A stretch of DNA of 9,375 nt from Pseudomonadota bacterium (GTDB lineage: Bacteria > Pseudomonadota > Gammaproteobacteria > Burkholderiales > Thiobacillaceae), in the NCBI GenBank assembly GCA_021802595.1, contig JAJZRT010000100.1, positions 1-9,375 on the forward strand. The letters run 5' to 3'. Position 1 is the stretch's first letter, and the number at the start of each line of letters is the position of its first letter. The position numbers and the translations under genes are program-made. Below the pieces are notes generated by a model. The model had not been told where the DNA came from and ran no database searches. It saw only the letters and a program-made list of their open reading frames with translations. Shown here one piece after another: positions 1 through 6,417 of the stretch.

Positions 1-1
1 C

Positions 2-2137
2 AAGATCCCGCGCTTCGCGTTCGAGAAATTCCCGCAGGCGGACGATCGCCTGACCACGCAGATGAAGTCGGTGGGCGAGGTGATGGCGATGGGCCGCAGC
101 TTCCAGGAGTCGCTGCAGAAGGCCTTGCGCGGACTGGAGGTGGGCGCCGACGGCTTCGATCCCAAGACGACCGATCGCGAGGAGATCGAAGCCGAACTGA
201 TGTCGCCCGGCCCCGAGCGCATCTGGTACGTGGGCGATGCGTTCCGCGTCGGCATGAGTCTGGAGGAAATCCATGCGGTGTCGAAGATCGACCCGTGGTT
301 CCTCGACCAGATCCAGGGGCTGATCGAACTGGAGCACTCGCTGGCCGGTCGTGCCCTCAAGGACCTGGGTCGCGACGATCTGCGCGAATTGAAGCGCGCC
401 GGCTTTTCCGATCGCCGGATCGCCAGGCTGCTCGACACCGACCAGCACGCGGTGCGTGCGCGCCGCAACGAACTGGCGCTGCATCCCGTCTACAAGCGCG
501 TCGACACCTGCGCGGCCGAGTTCGCCACGCAGACTGCCTACATGTACTCGACCTACGAGGAAGAGTGCGAGGCACATCCGACCGACGCCAGGAAGATCAT
601 GGTGCTGGGCGGCGGGCCGAACCGCATCGGGCAGGGTATCGAGTTCGACTACTGCTGCGTGCACGCCGCGCTGGCGCTGCGCGAGAACGGCTTCGAGACC
701 ATCATGGTCAACTGCAACCCGGAGACCGTATCGACCGACTACGACACCTCCGACCGCCTGTACTTCGAGCCGCTGACGCTGGAGGACGTGCTGGAGATCG
801 TGCGCATCGAGAAGCCCTTCGGCGTGATCGTGCAGTATGGCGGCCAGACCCCACTGAAGCTGGCGCGCGACCTCGAACGCAACGGCGTGCCCATCATCGG
901 CACCAGTCCCGACATGATCGATGCCGCCGAGGACCGCGAGCGTTTCCAGCAGATGCTGCACGACCTCGGTCTCAAACAGCCTCCCAACCGTACCGCGCGG
1001 ACGCCAGAGAGCGCGCTGCGCATGGCCGGTGAAATCGGTTATCCGCTGGTGGTTCGCCCGTCCTACGTGCTTGGCGGTCGCGCGATGGAGATCGTGCGCG
1101 AGGAGGCCGACCTCGTGCGCTACATGACCGAGGCGGTGAAAGTGTCCAACAAGTCGCCGGTGCTGCTCGACCGTTTCCTCAACGACGCCATCGAGGTCGA
1201 CGTCGATGCGCTGTCCGACGGCGAACAGGTGGTGATCGGCGGCATCATGCAGCACATCGAGCAGGCCGGCGTGCATTCGGGTGATTCGGCGTGCTCGCTG
1301 CCGCCGTACAGCCTGTCGCAGCCACTGCAGGACGAGCTACGCCGGCAGACGGTGGCGATGGCCAAGGCGCTCAAGGTCGTCGGCCTGATGAACGTGCAGT
1401 TCGCGATCCAGGGCGACACCGTCTACGTGCTCGAGGTGAACCCGCGTGCATCGCGCACCGTGCCCTACGTGTCGAAGGCGATCGGCGCGCCGCTGGCCAA
1501 GATCGCCGCGCGCGCGATGGCCGGCATTTCGCTGAAGTCGCAGGCCTTCGAGAAGGAAATCATCCCGCCGTATTTCTCGGTGAAGGAAGCCGTGTTCCCG
1601 TTCCGCAAGTTCCCCGGCGTCGATACCATCCTGGGCCCCGAGATGAAATCGACAGGCGAGGTGATGGGTGTGGGCGACAATTTCGGCGAGGCTTTCGTCA
1701 AGTCGCAGCTGGCCTCCAGTTCCGAATTGCCCAAGCCGGGCGGTCGGGCGTTTGTCAGCGTCCGTTCAGGCGATCGTGAGGCCATCGTCGAGGTGGCGCA
1801 GATGCTGCACGACCTCGGCTTCAATCTGGTGGCGACGCGCGGTACCGCGCAGGCGATCGAATCGGGAGGCATCCCGGTGGCGATCGTCAACAAGGTCAAG
1901 GAAGGCCGTCCCCACATCGTCGACATGATCAAGAACGGCGACATCGACTTCATCGTCAATGTCGTCGAAGACAAGAAAGCAGTGAAGGATTCCTACGCGA
2001 TCCGTGCCGAAGCGCTGGCGCGCCGGGTCGTGTACTTCACCACGCTGGCCGGCGCGCGCGCTGCCTGCATGGGCATGCAGCACGGCAAAGAACTGAACGT
2101 GTATTCCCTGCAATCGCTGCATCAGCGGCTGCACTGA
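2..2137 (+). CDS. carB: Carbamoyl-phosphate synthase large subunit (C-terminal two thirds, 5' end outside window)
   Basis: CarB joins bicarbonate, glutamine-derived ammonia (from CarA) and two ATP into carbamoyl phosphate, the first step of both pyrimidine and arginine synthesis, in the cytoplasm. The frame is open from base 2, so the Met codon at 62 is internal: the codons before it continue the CarB reading ([11 protein letters not shown], then [17 protein letters not shown]). About 711 codons are present against roughly 1070 in the family, so some 350 N-terminal residues lie to the left. In order one sees the end of the first ATP-grasp unit, the oligomerisation region, the second ATP-grasp half starting near base 590 ([20 protein letters not shown], and later [18 protein letters not shown] carrying the metal-binding Glu and Asn), and the MGS-like allosteric domain from about base 1740 ([11 protein letters not shown] to the end), which in the family binds UMP and ornithine or IMP. 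No defect is visible. greA follows after 17 bp and is probably co-transcribed. carA would be expected to the left. Confidence 0.97.
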   Translation, partial: KIPRFAFEKFPQADDRLTTQMKSVGEVMAMGRSFQESLQKALRGLEVGADGFDPKTTDREEIEAELMSPGPERIWYVGDAFRVGMSLEEIHAVSKIDPWFLDQIQGLIELEHSLAGRALKDLGRDDLRELKRAGFSDRRIARLLDTDQHAVRARRNELALHPVYKRVDTCAAEFATQTAYMYSTYEEECEAHPTDARKIMVLGGGPNRIGQGIEFDYCCVHAALALRENGFETIMVNCNPETVSTDYDTSDRLYFEPLTLEDVLEIVRIEKPFGVIVQYGGQTPLKLARDLERNGVPIIGTSPDMIDAAEDRERFQQMLHDLGLKQPPNRTARTPESALRMAGEIGYPLVVRPSYVLGGRAMEIVREEADLVRYMTEAVKVSNKSPVLLDRFLNDAIEVDVDALSDGEQVVIGGIMQHIEQAGVHSGDSACSLPPYSLSQPLQDELRRQTVAMAKALKVVGLMNVQFAIQGDTVYVLEVNPRASRTVPYVSKAIGAPLAKIAARAMAGISLKSQAFEKEIIPPYFSVKEAVFPFRKFPGVDTILGPEMKSTGEVMGVGDNFGEAFVKSQLASSSELPKPGGRAFVSVRSGDREAIVEVAQMLHDLGFNLVATRGTAQAIESGGIPVAIVNKVKEGRPHIVDMIKNGDIDFIVNVVEDKKAVKDSYAIRAEALARRVVYFTTLAGARAACMGMQHGKELNVYSLQSLHQRLH

Positions 2138-2154
2138 TCCGAAAAGGCAGAGTT

Positions 2155-2631
2155 GTGAGCAAATTTCCCCTCACCGTAGTCGGCGCCGAGAAACTGCGCG
2201 CCGAGTTGCAGCATCTGAAAAGCGTCGAACGTCCCGCGGTGATCCAGGCGATCGCCGAGGCGCGCGCGCAGGGCGACCTGTCGGAAAATGCCGAATACGA
2301 TGCCGCCAAGGAAAAGCAGGGTTTCATCGAAGGCCGCATCGCCGACCTCGAAGGCAAGCTGGCCAATGCGCAGATCATCGACCCCACCACGCTGGATGCG
2401 GACGGCCGCATCGTGTTCGGCGCCACGGTGGAACTGGAGGACGTCGAATCGGGCGATACGGTGGTGTATCAGATCGTCGGTGACGACGAGGCCGACATCA
2501 AGCAGGGCAAGATTTCCGTGTCGTCGCCGATCGCACGTGCGCTGATCGGCAAACATGCCGGCGACAGCGTCGATGTCCAGGCGCCGGGCGGCGTGCGCCA
2601 GTACGAAGTGCTGGATGTGCTGTACAAGTAA
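2155..2631 (+). CDS. greA: Transcription elongation factor GreA
   Basis: GreA enters the secondary channel of RNA polymerase and stimulates cleavage of the 3' end of backtracked RNA, rescuing stalled complexes. The protein is 158 residues, the usual length. The N-terminal coiled coil covers about residues 10-75 and carries the tip motif [18 protein letters not shown], with acidic D41 and E44 at the positions that coordinate the catalytic Mg2+ in the family. The C-terminal FKBP-like domain includes [19 protein letters not shown] and ARALIGK. The start is a GTG at 2155, supported by AAGG at 2144-2147 with a 7-base spacer and by exact alignment with the E. coli protein start region. It lies 17 bp after the carB stop and 1 bp before the next gene, so it is probably part of the same operon. 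Confidence 0.97.
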   Translation: MSKFPLTVVGAEKLRAELQHLKSVERPAVIQAIAEARAQGDLSENAEYDAAKEKQGFIEGRIADLEGKLANAQIIDPTTLDADGRIVFGATVELEDVESGDTVVYQIVGDDEADIKQGKISVSSPIARALIGKHAGDSVDVQAPGGVRQYEVLDVLYK

Positions 2632-2632
2632 G

Positions 2633-3091
2633 ATGAGACGTTTCTGGGACGGTCTTGCCGGCGGACTCCTGGTGCTGTGGATCGGCGGCATGTGGGCGAT
2701 CGGCTACGTGGCCGCGCCGGTCCTGTTCGCCAATCTGGGCGACAAGCAACTGGCGGGGATGCTGGCCGGCAGGCTGTTCGGGGTGATGGCGTGGATCGGC
2801 ATCGCCGCCGCGACCTACCTGCTGGTCTACCGCTTCGCCCGCGACGGCGCGGCGGCGCTGAAAACCGTGTTCTTCTGGGCGGTGGCGCTGATGCTGGCAC
2901 TTACGCTGGCGGGCCACTTCGGAATCCAGCCCATCATGCAGAACCTGAAGGATCAGGCCATGCCGCATGCCGTGATGCAAAGCATATTTGCCGACCGTTT
3001 TGCCCGCTGGCATGGGGTGTCGAGCATCCTTTATCTCATTCAGAGCGCGCTGGGGCTGTTGCTGGTCTGGCGCTCGGGGCTGGCGCGATAA
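2633..3091 (+). CDS. DUF4149 domain integral membrane protein
   Basis: A small inner-membrane protein of 152 residues with no established function. Four hydrophobic segments are visible, at about residues 6-28, 48-66, 78-100 and 129-147. Short charged loops separate them (RFARDG after segment 2). A motif DRFARWHGVS (121-130) just before the last helix matches what I recall of DUF4149 (TMEM205-like) proteins, as does the PVLFANL region after helix 1. The frame is open further upstream inside greA, but the ATG at 2633 is chosen because it lies 1 bp after the greA stop and begins with the expected MRRFWDGL leader before helix 1. No strong ribosome binding site precedes it, which suggests translational coupling to greA. 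This position after greA and facing yhbY is, from memory, recurrent in betaproteobacteria. Confidence 0.88.
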   Translation: MRRFWDGLAGGLLVLWIGGMWAIGYVAAPVLFANLGDKQLAGMLAGRLFGVMAWIGIAAATYLLVYRFARDGAAALKTVFFWAVALMLALTLAGHFGIQPIMQNLKDQAMPHAVMQSIFADRFARWHGVSSILYLIQSALGLLLVWRSGLAR

Positions 3092-3094
3092 ACT

Positions 3095-3120
3095 CTGCCA
3101 GGCCTCCTTCAGCCCGGCAG
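3095..3120. terminator. Possible bidirectional stem-loop between convergent genes
   Basis: CTGCCAGGC (3095-3103) pairs with GCCCGGCAG (3112-3120) in 8 of 9 positions (A3100 opposes C3115), with an 8-base loop. It sits at the junction of the convergent DUF4149 gene and yhbY and overlaps the 3' end of yhbY. There is no real T-tract on the plus strand. Read on the minus strand it is followed by AGTTTAT, slightly T-rich. It could terminate both transcripts, but it may equally be a chance structure in GC-rich DNA. Confidence 0.25.
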
Positions 3121-3405
3121 GACGATCACAGGCTTGCGGGCAGCGCGATAAATCACCAAAATCTTGCCGATCTGCTGCACCGGCGCTGCGCCGGTGGACG
3201 CGCAGATTTCCTCCAGCCAGACCCGGCGCGTTTCCGGTTCGTCGCTGGCGGTCCTGATCTTGATCAGTTCGTGCGCGTCGAGCCCGCGCTCGATTTCCTT
3301 CAGCACGGCAGCGGTCAGCCCCTGGTTGCCGATCATGACGACTGGCTGGCGGCTGTGTGCCAGGCCCTTGAGATATTGCCGCTGGGCGGGCGTGAGTGAT
3401 TTCAT
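3109..3405 (-). CDS. yhbY: YhbY-family CRM-domain RNA-binding protein (ribosome assembly)
   Basis: A 98-residue single CRM (CRS1-YhbY) domain protein. Family members bind RNA and associate with precursors of the large ribosomal subunit. Visible hallmarks are LTPAQRQYLKGLAH at the N-terminus, the GxxG loop GNQG (26-29) in VVMIGNQGLT, the helix ERGLDAHELIKIR, and near the C-terminus the strand QQIGKILVIYRAARKP. Length and layout match E. coli YhbY throughout. The ATG at 3405-3403 is preceded by GGAAGA at a good distance, and a TACAAT -10 box lies further upstream. It converges on the DUF4149 gene, with 17 bp between the stop codons. In betaproteobacteria yhbY is often divergent from rlmE-ftsH; here the upstream neighbour is pelA instead. 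Confidence 0.95.
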   Translation of the reverse strand: MKSLTPAQRQYLKGLAHSRQPVVMIGNQGLTAAVLKEIERGLDAHELIKIRTASDEPETRRVWLEEICASTGAAPVQQIGKILVIYRAARKPVIVLPG

Positions 3406-3429
3406 GCATCTTCCTTAAACTGAGCGCGG

Positions 3430-3458
3430 ATTGTAGCCGATAGAGATGGTGCTGAAAG
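3430..3458 (-). promoter_or_regulatory. Candidate sigma-70 promoter of yhbY
   Basis: On the minus strand TACAAT (complement of 3430-3435) matches the -10 consensus at 5 of 6 bases. A weak -35, CTTTCA (complement of 3453-3458, 3 of 6), lies 17 bases upstream. Transcription would start near 3423, giving an untranslated leader of about 18 bases that contains the GGAAGA ribosome binding site. Only the -10 box is convincing. Confidence 0.4.
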
Positions 3459-3514
3459 CGAGGAGGACTCAATCCTCTCCCTTATTGTCGGGGGAACCCT
3501 CTGGCAGTTTCTAC

Positions 3515-3623
3515 GGAAACACTGAACACGTTGATTCCGCACATGATTCAACAAGCTCACCCGAACGGAATCAACAATTTATCTTTCGCCCTGAGCTTGC
3601 GGAAGGACTTGTTCGGTGTTTCC
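3515..3623. repeat. 109-bp imperfect palindromic element with ~26-bp terminal inverted repeats (REP/MITE-like)
   Basis: The left end (3515-3541) and the reverse complement of the right end (3598-3623) align over about 26 bases. Both begin GGAAACAC-Y-GAACA and both finish TTCCGCA, with 22 identities, two positions that would be G-U pairs in RNA, two mismatches and one extra base on the left. Inside lie GTTGATTCCG (3530-3539) with CGGAATCAAC (3566-3575), a perfect 10-bp inverted repeat, and CAAGCTCA (3552-3559) with TGAGCTTG (3592-3599), a perfect 8-bp inverted repeat. No protein is encoded. The symmetry suggests a non-autonomous mobile repeat of REP/BIME or MITE type. It could also act as a structured leader for pelA, whose start is 37 bp beyond it. 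A CTA triplet occurs just outside each end (3511-3513, 3624-3626), which is too short to count as a target duplication. Whether copies exist elsewhere in the genome cannot be seen here. Confidence 0.65.
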
Positions 3624-3660
3624 CTATTGCCGGTTTCGTACTCTTCAAGCAGGGTGACAG

Positions 3661-6417
3661 ATGGCCCGTATAAAGCCGGCATTGCTAGTCGTATTTCCGT
3701 TCTGGTTTTACCTGTTCGTCGCTCCTGTTCGGGCTGCTCCCACGCTGGCCTTGTATTATGGATCACAGCCGCCGATCGCCGAATTGAAGGCATTCGATAT
3801 CGTGGTGCTGGATCCTGCCAGTTCGCTTGATCCCGCGAAACTCAAACCCGCGCAGGTGCTGGCCTATGTCAGCGTAGGCGAGGTGCATCCCGGTCAGGGT
3901 TACAGCACGCGTATTCAACCTGCCTGGCTGATGGCGGAAAACAGGGTCTGGGGTTCAAAGGTGCTGGACCAGACCCAGCCGGCCTGGCAGCAATTCTTTC
4001 TGGATGAAGTGATCGCGCCGCTCTGGCAGCGCGGTTATCAAGGCTTCTTTCTCGACACTCTGGACTCCTATCAACTGGCGGCGAAGACGCCGGAGGCGCG
4101 CGCACGCCAGGAGGCTGGCCTGGTCAGTCTGATCAAAGCCGTCAAGCAGCGCTATCCCGAAGCCCGGCTGATTCTCAACCGGGGATTTGAAATACTGCCG
4201 CAGGTGAGGGGCGAGGCATTCGCCGTGGCGGCGGAATCCCTGTTCGGGGGCTGGGACCAGGCCCAAAAACGCTATGTTGACGTCAAGGAGGCCGACCGCG
4301 CCTGGCTGCTCGCACAACTGACCAAAGCGCGAGACGCATTGGGTCTGCAGGCGTATGCCATCGATTATGCCCCACCGGGTAAGCCGGAGCAGGCGCGGCA
4401 ATATGCCAGGCAGATCCTGGAGCAAGGGGTCGAGCCCTATGTCACCAGCGGCGACTTGACCAGCGTGGGCCTGGGGCGTATCGAGCCGGTGCGGCGCCAT
4501 GTGCTGGTTTTGTACGATGAAGGCCGGCGGGCGAATGTGTCATTGAGCGGCGCGGTGCGTTTTGGAGCCATGCCGTTGCACTATCTGGGCTATGCCACGG
4601 AATACCGGGAGATACGTGACACGCCGGATTTCGAGCAGGTTGCGAACTACGCCGGTGTGGTGGTCTGGAGGACAGGCAATGGCCAGCTCGGCCAGGAATG
4701 GCTGAGCTGGCTGGATCGACAGCGCGAAAGCGGCACGCCCGTGGTTTTCCTGGGACCGGATATGCAGCCCGTGACGGGGCGGTCAGGTTGGGGGGTAAAA
4801 ACGAGCGAACCCGAAAAGGGCGTGGACGCCCTGCTTCTGGATGAGAAAGACGCACGGGCAGGATTTGAAATTGCGCCCCTGAAAATGCTATCAGGCGAAG
4901 GCCGGGTGTCGGTCGATGGCGCCCAGTCCTGGCTGCGTTACCGCGATGGTAAAAACCAGATTCACGATGCCGCCGCCCTGACACCCTGGGGGGCTTACGC
5001 CGTGCTGCCGCAGGTGATGATCACGCTGCCTGCCGTGGGGGGACAGCAGCAGAGTTACCGCTGGGTGATCGACCCTGTCCGTTTTTTCGCTGCCGCGCTA
5101 CGGCAGGGCGCCGCGCCCGTTCCTGATGTGACGACAGCGGCGGGTCGTCGGGTGCTGATGGTGCACATCGACGGTGACGGATTTCCCAGCCGGGCCGAAT
5201 TTCCCGGCAGCCCCTACGCCAGCGAGGTGCTGCTGCAGGACGTGTTCAGGAAATACGCACTCCCGACCACCATGTCGGTGATCCAGGGGGAAATCGCGCC
5301 CGATGGTCTCTATCCCAAACAGTCCGCAGCCCTGGAGGCGATTGCCCGCCGCATGTATGCGCTGCCTTATATCGAGGCTGCCAGCCATACTTATTCGCAT
5401 CCCTTTGTTTGGGACAAGAGCGAGCGCGGAGAAGGCGGGGGGAGCTACCATCTGGATATTCCCGGCTATCGTTTCAGCCTGGAAAAAGAGGTGGTAGGTT
5501 CGATCCGCTACATCAATGAGAATCTGCTGCCAGCGGGGAAACAGGCCAACATCCTGTTTTGGTCCGGCGACGCGACGCCGAGCATGGAGGCGGTGCGTTA
5601 TGTGGAGAGCCTGGGCCTGCTCAACATGAACCACGGTTATACCGTCATCACCCGCAGCAATCCCAGCCTGACCGCAGTAGAAGGGCTTTATTTGAACAAA
5701 GGCGGGGCGATCCAGGTTTACGCTCCCATGCAGAACGAGAATGTCTATACCAATCTCTGGAACGGGCCGTTTTATGGCTTTGAACGGGTGATCGAAACCT
5801 TCCAATTGACGGAATTCCCGCGCCGACTCAAGCCTGTCGACATCTACTTTCACACATATTCAGCCAGCAAGGCCGCTTCGCTCAAGGCGCTGCATAAAGT
5901 ATATGGCTGGGCGCTGACTCAGCCCCTGCATCCGGTCTTCGCGTCGGAATACATCCGTTCGGTGCTGGATTTCGTGGATATGGGGATAGCCCGAACATCC
6001 CGTGGTTACCTCGTCCGGGGTGCCAACCAGTTGCGTACGCTTCGCCTGCCGGCCAACGCGCCGGCGATCGACTGGCATCGTTCGAAAAACGTTGCAGGCG
6101 AAGCTCCCGGCCCGGACGGCCGCTACGTTCACCTGGCCGGCGACGAGGCTGAAATCGTGTTCGCCACGCAAGCGGATAACAGTCCCTATCTGTGGGACGC
6201 CAACGGCCGTATCGTGCAGGCTCAATGGCGGGGTGATATCTTGCGGTTGGGTTTACGCGGCCATGTGCCGCTGGAATGGGCGATCCACCACCCCCCCGGG
6301 TGTCAATTCAAGGCAGACGGGATGCCTTTGAAGCCCGTCCGCCAGCAAGGTGGCATCAGTTACTTCAAAATCCCCGCCCATGATTTATCAGCATTTGACG
6401 TCATCTGCAGGAGTTGA
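3661..6417 (+). CDS. pelA: PelA: bifunctional Pel polysaccharide hydrolase/deacetylase
   Basis: PelA acts in the periplasm on the GalNAc-rich Pel exopolysaccharide, partially deacetylating it (which makes it cationic) and cleaving it with an endo-alpha-1,4-N-acetylgalactosaminidase domain. It is 918 residues against about 948 in Pseudomonas aeruginosa. A signal peptide spans residues 1-26 (basic MARIK, hydrophobic core, cleavage near APVRA-AP). The hydrolase domain (about 27-275, GH166-type) shows ALAYVSVGEV, the acidic GFFLDTLDSY (D132, D135) and VAAESLFGGW (E192), the likely catalytic acids. A Rossmann-like middle domain begins near HVLVLYDEGRRANVS (280 on). The deacetylase domain (about 495-770) has the metal motif HIDGDGF (D504, D506) and SHTYSHPF (H576, H580), the same 72-residue spacing as I recall for D528/H600 of P. 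aeruginosa. The C-terminal region (about 790-918) is probably the beta-sandwich. The ATG at 3661 is preceded by AGGGTG and directly starts the signal peptide. It overlaps pelB and is probably the first gene of the operon. Confidence 0.95.
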   Translation: MARIKPALLVVFPFWFYLFVAPVRAAPTLALYYGSQPPIAELKAFDIVVLDPASSLDPAKLKPAQVLAYVSVGEVHPGQGYSTRIQPAWLMAENRVWGSKVLDQTQPAWQQFFLDEVIAPLWQRGYQGFFLDTLDSYQLAAKTPEARARQEAGLVSLIKAVKQRYPEARLILNRGFEILPQVRGEAFAVAAESLFGGWDQAQKRYVDVKEADRAWLLAQLTKARDALGLQAYAIDYAPPGKPEQARQYARQILEQGVEPYVTSGDLTSVGLGRIEPVRRHVLVLYDEGRRANVSLSGAVRFGAMPLHYLGYATEYREIRDTPDFEQVANYAGVVVWRTGNGQLGQEWLSWLDRQRESGTPVVFLGPDMQPVTGRSGWGVKTSEPEKGVDALLLDEKDARAGFEIAPLKMLSGEGRVSVDGAQSWLRYRDGKNQIHDAAALTPWGAYAVLPQVMITLPAVGGQQQSYRWVIDPVRFFAAALRQGAAPVPDVTTAAGRRVLMVHIDGDGFPSRAEFPGSPYASEVLLQDVFRKYALPTTMSVIQGEIAPDGLYPKQSAALEAIARRMYALPYIEAASHTYSHPFVWDKSERGEGGGSYHLDIPGYRFSLEKEVVGSIRYINENLLPAGKQANILFWSGDATPSMEAVRYVESLGLLNMNHGYTVITRSNPSLTAVEGLYLNKGGAIQVYAPMQNENVYTNLWNGPFYGFERVIETFQLTEFPRRLKPVDIYFHTYSASKAASLKALHKVYGWALTQPLHPVFASEYIRSVLDFVDMGIARTSRGYLVRGANQLRTLRLPANAPAIDWHRSKNVAGEAPGPDGRYVHLAGDEAEIVFATQADNSPYLWDANGRIVQAQWRGDILRLGLRGHVPLEWAIHHPPGCQFKADGMPLKPVRQQGGISYFKIPAHDLSAFDVICRS

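Larger units (their letters stand above)
3406..3660. other. Non-coding spacer between yhbY and pelA
   Basis: Apart from the yhbY promoter candidate and the palindromic element, I see no gene here. A short hairpin GAGGA-CTCAA-TCCTC (3463-3477) is present without a T-tract. The open frames crossing the spacer lack family resemblance and have a composition typical of chance. A promoter for the pel operon should lie here or within the element, but no hexamer pair with proper spacing stands out. I see no clear FleQ-type palindrome of the sort known at the Pseudomonas pel promoter. Immediately before pelA there is AGGGTG, a fair ribosome binding site 6-7 bases from the ATG. Confidence 0.6.

Noticed and set aside
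1465..1974. Minus-strand open frame of 169 codons inside carB, and the plus-strand frames at 295-1032 and 1291-1779
   Set aside because: They overlap the highly conserved CarB reading frame. Their translations are Arg/Ala-rich or low in resemblance to any family, typical of shadow frames at high GC.
3463..3477. Hairpin GAGGA-CTCAA-TCCTC as an intrinsic terminator
   Set aside because: The stem is only 5 bp, no T-tract follows on either strand, and it would lie upstream of both flanking genes, where no transcript obviously ends.
3515..3623. Integron attC-like recombination site
   Set aside because: The element is of the right size and palindromic, but it lacks the terminal RYYYAAC and GTTRRRY core sites, and the neighbours are not integron cassettes.
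3627..3655. TTGCCG as a -35 box for pelA
   Set aside because: No acceptable -10 hexamer lies 16-18 bases downstream; the sequence there is CAGGGT, which is more likely part of the ribosome binding site.
3531..3830. Small open frames covering the spacer and the start of pelA (also 3446-3673 and minus 3557-3793)
   Set aside because: They cross the palindromic repeat and overlap the PelA signal peptide in other frames. They lack ribosome binding sites and recognisable protein features.
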